Assembly (NCBI GenBank): GCA_050729115.1
Contig: JBOHKK010000001.1
Location: forward strand, 1 to 64,000
Length of the DNA: 64,000 nucleotides
From: JBKPNX01 sp050729115
GTDB taxonomy: Bacteria; Pseudomonadota; Alphaproteobacteria; Geminicoccales; Geminicoccaceae
Direction: 5' to 3'
The notes beneath the pieces were generated by a model, which worked only from the letters and a program-made list of their open reading frames with translations, ran no database searches and was not told where the DNA came from. The translations under genes were made by a program, and so were the position numbers. Below, one piece after another: positions 60,262-64,000 of this stretch (within the stretch, counting starts at the first letter, position 1; each line of letters starts with the position of its first letter).

Positions 60262-60903
60262 ATGATCGAGACCTACTCCGACTGGCTGCAACTCTGGCCC
60301 TATGCGATCGTGACGATCGTCATCGCCTCATGGGTCCTCTATCACTTTCTGGCACCCGCGAGCTGGCGCGATTGGGCCAGCGCGGGACTGGTGCAAGCGT
60401 TCATCATCGCGCTGTACGCGGAGATGTACGGCTTCCCGCTCACGATCTACGTCCTGACCAGCTTCCTGCCGATCGAGATCCCGCTGGTCCACGAGAGCGG
60501 CCATCTCTGGGCTACGCTTCTGGGCTACGGGAAGATCGGGGCTGGGATGGAGATGGCGATCGGCTACGCCTTTGTGGTCACCGGCCTCATCATGATCATC
60601 AAGGGCTGGATCAAGGTCTACTATGCCGGCGGGCGGCTGGTCACGGACGGGATCTACGGGATCGTGCGCCACCCGCAGTATACCGGCATCTTCCTCGCGA
60701 TCTTCGGGCAGCTCGCGCACTGGCCAACCATCCTGACGCTGGCGCTCTCTCCGGCGATCGTCCTGGCCTACGCGCACCTGGCCCGATGGGAGGAGCGACG
60801 CCTGATCGCGCATTTCGGCCCCACATACATCGCGTATCAGCAGCACGTGCCGATGTTCTTGCCCCGCTGGCAGACGATTCGCCAGCTGCTGGCGGCGTCC
60901 TGA
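60262..60903 (+). CDS. Isoprenylcysteine carboxyl methyltransferase-like membrane protein
   Basis: Membrane protein of 213 residues with about five helices, ending in the ICMT/PEMT-type SAM-binding signature: DGIYGIVRHPQYTGIFLA near residue 128 and WEERRLIAHFGPTYIAYQQHVPMF (His and Glu-Glu) near residue 175. Such bacterial proteins methylate small molecules or lipids; the substrate is unknown. They are frequent next to copA-type ATPase genes. Starts at the ATG at 60262. Confidence 0.85.
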   Translation: MIETYSDWLQLWPYAIVTIVIASWVLYHFLAPASWRDWASAGLVQAFIIALYAEMYGFPLTIYVLTSFLPIEIPLVHESGHLWATLLGYGKIGAGMEMAIGYAFVVTGLIMIIKGWIKVYYAGGRLVTDGIYGIVRHPQYTGIFLAIFGQLAHWPTILTLALSPAIVLAYAHLARWEERRLIAHFGPTYIAYQQHVPMFLPRWQTIRQLLAAS

Positions 60904-60985
60904 CCACGGCTCGGGTACGCCAATCACGTTCAGACGGGTTCAGCAATCAGAACGGCAACTTCACAGAGTGCCGACGCTCTAAGGC

Positions 60986-61705
60986 ATGGCGGACATGGTG
61001 CGATGGGAGACTGAGGGGTTGCGGAGTCGACTGTATCGTTGGCGGCTACTGCCGTTTGGGGCCGTCATCGTCGGTGCTTGTTCCATGACTTCGGCGACGG
61101 CAGGCGAGGCCGTGTTGCTGGTCGATCCCACGGAAGCGCTCGACCAGACCTGGACCCACCAGCGCTTCGAGGGCGAGACCGACTACGAAAGGGTCACGCT
61201 CGACGGCATTGACGCGATCCGGGCCGTGGGCCGCGATTCCGCGTCCGGCCTCTATCGCGAAGTCCAGCTCCAGGTTTCCGACCACCCTTGGCTGGAATGG
61301 ACTTGGCGCGTCGATCGGCTGCAAACGACGGCAGACATCCGCGTCAAGAATCGCGAGGACTTTGCGGCCGCGATCTTCCTGATCTTTGGCCGCCCGAGCA
61401 TGTTCAATCGAGACGTGCCGACCTTGGCTTACGTCTGGACGAGCGACCGACTGCCCGAAGGGTCGGTGGTCGACAGCCCCTATCATCCCGGCTCGGTGCG
61501 GGACATCGTCCTGCGCAGCGACGGAGATGACCTGGGACAGTGGCTCCGCGAACGACGCAACGTCGTGGAGGATTTCCGCAAGGCGTTCGGACGCGACCCT
61601 CCGCCGGTCGTGGAGGTCCTCGCGCTGTTCACGGATAACGACCAGACGGGCGAGCCGGTAGAGGCCTATTACGGAGCGATCATCGCGCTCTCCGACTCGA
61701 CATGA
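60986..61705 (+). CDS. DUF3047-domain exported protein
   Basis: A 239-residue protein with an N-terminal signal (LLPFGAVIVGACSMTSATAG, a possible lipobox at GAC) and a DUF3047 domain: WTHQRFEGETDYE, HPWLEWTWRVDRLQ, REDFAAAIFLIFGRP and LALFTDNDQTGEPVEAYYGA. The family has no known function. ATG at 60986, or a later start nearer the signal. Confidence 0.85.
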   Translation: MADMVRWETEGLRSRLYRWRLLPFGAVIVGACSMTSATAGEAVLLVDPTEALDQTWTHQRFEGETDYERVTLDGIDAIRAVGRDSASGLYREVQLQVSDHPWLEWTWRVDRLQTTADIRVKNREDFAAAIFLIFGRPSMFNRDVPTLAYVWTSDRLPEGSVVDSPYHPGSVRDIVLRSDGDDLGQWLRERRNVVEDFRKAFGRDPPPVVEVLALFTDNDQTGEPVEAYYGAIIALSDST

Positions 61706-61752
61706 CTCCCTCACGGAGGCTGGTCGCCGCGTTGGGGCCAGTTCTTGCCCGA

Positions 61753-62070
61753 TTAAGCATCCCTCCGATGCGCTTCATCCGCAGTCGCGCCAGCGCCTGC
61801 GCTCGCGATCAGAGCCAGTCCGACGAATCCGCCGAGGCCCAAGACCGTCGCCACTCCCGCGATCCGGAGTGCGGCCAGAACGGTCACAATATGTTTGCCT
61901 GTCTCGGGATCGTAGTCGTAGCGAAAGAGGAACAGCTGGTCGGTGAACGAGCCGATTGTCCCATCAGCCGCCTCGATCAATCCGAACTTCAGGTCACGAG
62001 GCGGGTACATAGCGGGCAACGCGACCGGCTGGCGTATGGTCGAAGTACACCCTCTCACCGCTGGACGGAC
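61753..62070 (-). pseudogene. C-terminal relic of a Sco-like oxidase-associated protein
   Basis: Two frames together read VYFDHTPAGRVARYVP, then, after a one-base shift near 62008, PPRDLKFGLIEAADGTIG, TDQLFLFRYDYDPETGKH and ALRIAGVATVLGLGGFVGLA. The block with DQ-x-x-L-x-x-x-YDPETGK followed by a single helix is one I remember at the end of Sco/SenC-type proteins encoded with cytochrome oxidase in alphaproteobacteria. The thioredoxin domain with CxxxC is missing. The surrounding 62.07-62.27 kb has nothing recognisable. Confidence 0.6.
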
Positions 62071-62272
62071 AAAGGGGCAGGGCTGAGCCAATCAAGGGCG
62101 AGGCACGCTTCCTCCGGGCAGAGGGCTCAGGCCACTGCCAAAGAGGTCCCCGCCCCCGCCGCCGTCGAGCGTGCGTATATGGGAGCTGCACGAAGCTTCT
62201 CCCACCTCTTGACCCGAGTTTCTCGCGATGAACTAGTACCCACTGTCGCAAGAACGTGAGCCATGAGCGTCT

Positions 62273-62363
62273 CGTCATTGCGAGCGCCCGAAGGGAGCGA
62301 AGCAATCCAGCGACTGCGGGCTGGTCTGGATCGCCACGACCGCTTTGCGGTCTCGCGATGACG
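62273..62363. repeat. Palindromic interspersed repeat
   Basis: Begins CGTCATTGCGAGCG, contains GGGAGCGAAGCAATCCAG and CTGGATCGCCACG, and ends CTCGCGATGACG. The outer arms are inverted (11 of 12 bases). This is the common intergenic palindrome pattern CGTCATTGCGAGC...AAGCAATCCAG seen in many alphaproteobacterial genomes. Confidence 0.8.
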
Positions 62364-62401
62364 GGAAGGATGGCGCACGAACTTATGGTTTCGGGCACTA
62401 G

Positions 62402-62870
62402 AACGGCAAGATCCCGGTGACCGAGATCGAGCCCCGCCGTTACCTCGCCGAGTCGAATACGATCTTCTGGTTCCTCGCCGACGGCGGGCCGCTCCTGCCG
62501 GCGATGAGGCTCGAGCGGGCGGGGGGCTGCAGTGGCTGTTCTTCGAGCAGTACAGCCACGAGCCAGCGCTCGCCCTCGCCCGCTCCTGGCTGCCTAAGCA
62601 TCTTCAAGCAGGGCGAGGATCGGCGCGAGGCGCTGGCAGAGCGGCAGCGCGCGGGCCACAACGTGCGGCAGGTCACGAAGGCGCGCTTGGCCAGAGCGCC
62701 GTTCCTGGTCGCCGAGCGCTATTCGATCGCCGACATCGTGCTCTATACCTGCACGCACGTGGTCCGACGTGACGGCATCGACCTCGCACCCTGTGCGGGC
62801 ATCCCGGGCCTGGCTACGCCGGGTCGCTGCTCAGCTGGACCACACCCCGATCACGGCGCCGGTCGCCTAA
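62402..62870 (+). pseudogene. Degraded glutathione S-transferase gene
   Basis: The readable pieces are NGKIPVTEIEPRRYLAESNT, then in a second frame LQWLFFEQYSHEPALALARSW, then back to REALAERQRAGHNVRQVTKA and APFLVAERYSIADIVLYTCTHV. They follow the order of a GST: the end of the thioredoxin domain, then the helical domain. At least two frameshifts and loss of the first 50 residues show a pseudogene. Confidence 0.75.
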
Positions 62871-62880
62871 ACGGCGCGGC

Positions 62881-63879
62881 TCAAGCGAACAGCCGCTCCC
62901 CATCCAGTTCCCGATACAGGTGGGCGACGTATTCGCCGTAGCCGTTGAACAGCTGCGTCAGCACGCGTTCGTCACTGCCGAGCACGCGTTCGGTCGCCTG
63001 GCTCCAGCGCGGGTGCGGCACCTCGGGGTTGACGTTGGCCCAGAAACCGTACTCCGATGGCTGGATCGCCTCCCAGAACGTCACCGGCCGCTCGTCGGTG
63101 AAGGTGAAGCGGACGATGGATTTGACCGACTTGAAGCCGTACTTCCACGGCGCCACCAGGCGAAGTGGGGCTCCGTTCTGGCACGGCATCGGCCTGCCAT
63201 AGAGACCGGTCGCGATGAAGGCGAGCTCGTTGGTCGCCTCGGCCATGGTCAGGCCCTCGATGTAGGGCCAGGGATACCAGCTCTGGCGCTGGCCGGGCGC
63301 CATCTCGGCATCCATGAATGTCTCCATGCGAAGATAGCTGGCGCCGGACAACGGGCGGGCGAAGTCGACCAGCGCAGCGAGCGGAAAGCCGCTCCAGGGT
63401 ACTGCCATCGACCAAGCCTCGACGCAGCGGTGCCGGTAGAGCCGCTCCTCGAGCGGCATCCGGCGGATGAGCTCGTCGGCGTCCAGCGCACGCGCCGTTT
63501 CCACCATGCCGTCGATCGTCACCGTCCAGGGCTGGAGCTGGAGCGCTTGCGCGGCGCTCGCGATCTGCTTGTGCGAACCGAACTCGTAGAAGTTGTTGTA
63601 GCTGGTTGCCCAGCTCTCCTCGGTGAGCGGACGATCGAGCCAGTAGGCGTCATTGCGCTGGACAGGGTAGAGATCCGCCCACGGATCCGGCGAAGGCTCG
63701 GGCTCGGCCTGCGCGCTTCGCATGTGCTCCGGCGCCATACGCAAGGCTGCCGGTGCGGCCAGGATCGCGCCGCCAAGGCCGAGCCCGGCCAGGATGCGAC
63801 GGCGATCCAGGTAGACGCGCTCGGGCGTCGCCGCTTTCTCAGGCAGCTCCCAGGCGCGCTTCTTCCTGATGTTCATCAT
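62881..63879 (-). CDS. msrP: Protein-methionine-sulfoxide reductase catalytic subunit MsrP
   Basis: Periplasmic molybdoenzyme (YedY) that repairs oxidised methionines. The 332-residue protein has a Tat signal (DRRRILAGLGLGGAIL), the molybdopterin-ligating Cys in YRHRCVEAWSMAVPWSGFPL near residue 150, and the conserved GRPMPCQNGAPLRLVAPWKYGFKSVK near residue 225, split here by its length. MsrQ, its usual haem partner, is not adjacent. A link to the copper cluster is sensible, since the Met-rich proteins there would be oxidation targets. Confidence 0.94.
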   Translation of the reverse strand: MMNIRKKRAWELPEKAATPERVYLDRRRILAGLGLGGAILAAPAALRMAPEHMRSAQAEPEPSPDPWADLYPVQRNDAYWLDRPLTEESWATSYNNFYEFGSHKQIASAAQALQLQPWTVTIDGMVETARALDADELIRRMPLEERLYRHRCVEAWSMAVPWSGFPLAALVDFARPLSGASYLRMETFMDAEMAPGQRQSWYPWPYIEGLTMAEATNELAFIATGLYGRPMPCQNGAPLRLVAPWKYGFKSVKSIVRFTFTDERPVTFWEAIQPSEYGFWANVNPEVPHPRWSQATERVLGSDERVLTQLFNGYGEYVAHLYRELDGERLFA

Positions 63880-64000
63880 GGCTCCTTGTGCCAGACAAGG
63901 CCACGACCAGCGCCACGCCCGGCGCGCCGAGCAGCGACCAGGCGGGCCAAGTGAGCGCGCTCTGGAGAATCGGAGCCCAGAGTGCCGGATGCAGGTAGCG
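63839..64000 (-). CDS. C-terminal end of an unknown membrane protein (cut by window edge)
   Basis: An open frame entering from the right edge reads RYLHPALWAPILQSALTWPA, then WSLLGAPGVALVVALSG, a hydrophobic stretch, and a polar tail ending at a TGA whose complement is 63839-63841. It overlaps msrP by 41 bases. Only 53 codons are visible and the family is not identified. Confidence 0.5.
   Translation of the reverse strand, partial: RYLHPALWAPILQSALTWPAWSLLGAPGVALVVALSGTRSHDEHQEEARLGAA

Noticed and set aside
1..64000. CRISPR arrays, tRNA or rRNA genes
   Set aside because: No regularly spaced short repeats, no cloverleaf with a T-loop GTTCGA core in context, and no rRNA conserved blocks were recognised by eye.

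Overview
The window is a GC-rich chromosomal segment of a proteobacterium, most likely an alphaproteobacterium. This is inferred from the NuoA-B-CD-E-F-G gene order with a fused NuoCD, the codon bias, and Tat-exported periplasmic enzymes. No rRNA, tRNA or CRISPR array was recognised, so the placement rests on protein resemblance only.

Layout. 1-6041 (minus) is the start of a complex I operon, nuoA-B-CD-E-F and a nuoG that runs off the left edge. 6.4-8.6 kb (plus) holds a TRAP-type periplasmic binding protein and an unknown protein. 8.7-13.5 kb (minus) is a complete branched-chain amino-acid ABC transporter, livK-H-M-G-F. 13.5-14.4 kb has no gene I can defend. 14.4-16.3 kb (minus) is a cobalt module, cbtA, cbtB and hupE, behind a cobalamin riboswitch. 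16.4-19.3 kb (minus) is an ArsR-led group with a small Cys protein, YnfA, a membrane protein and an MFS exporter.

19.3-31.2 kb is a mercury island. A minus-strand operon merT-merP-(IS)-merB-merF-merA-two small genes-flavoprotein faces a divergent merR. It is interrupted by an IS1634-like element, and merA carries a one-base frameshift. Beside it lies a second metal unit (merR2, a one-domain HMA chaperone, a CcdA-like membrane protein and a P1B-type ATPase with an unusual YPC motif). Three promoters with MerR-type geometry (19-bp spacer) sit in front of these units.

31.2-42.7 kb is a patchwork: an ABC ATPase remnant, a DUF3179 protein, a flavoprotein, a large SDR-SPW-VKOR fusion, a CueR regulator, twin CueR operators, a frameshifted HWE kinase, a duplicated 0.2-kb segment, a truncated SDR, an IS630 remnant and an AT-richer zinc-ribbon gene.

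42.7-59.9 kb (plus) is a long co-directional copper and thiol-redox cluster. It encodes a Tat-exported multicopper oxidase, two c-type cytochromes, DsbA-, CcmG- and TlpA-like thioredoxins, Met-rich and Cys-rich small proteins, a rhodanese, a beta-propeller, a DUF411 protein, Sco and CtaG copper chaperones, an orphan Rieske protein, a second CueR, CcdA, a TVP38-type membrane protein and a CopA copper ATPase. CueR-type promoters lie before the 47.7-kb genes and before copA. No intact oxidase genes are present, but fragments resembling cytochrome oxidase subunit I and an oxidase-associated Sco-like protein are. My reading is that a respiratory copper-oxidase locus was eroded and its copper-delivery and redox parts were kept for periplasmic copper and thiol handling.

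59.9-64.0 kb carries a small secreted protein, an isoprenylcysteine methyltransferase-like protein, a DUF3047 protein, two more gene relics, a palindromic repeat and msrP (minus), preceded by a partial gene at the right edge.
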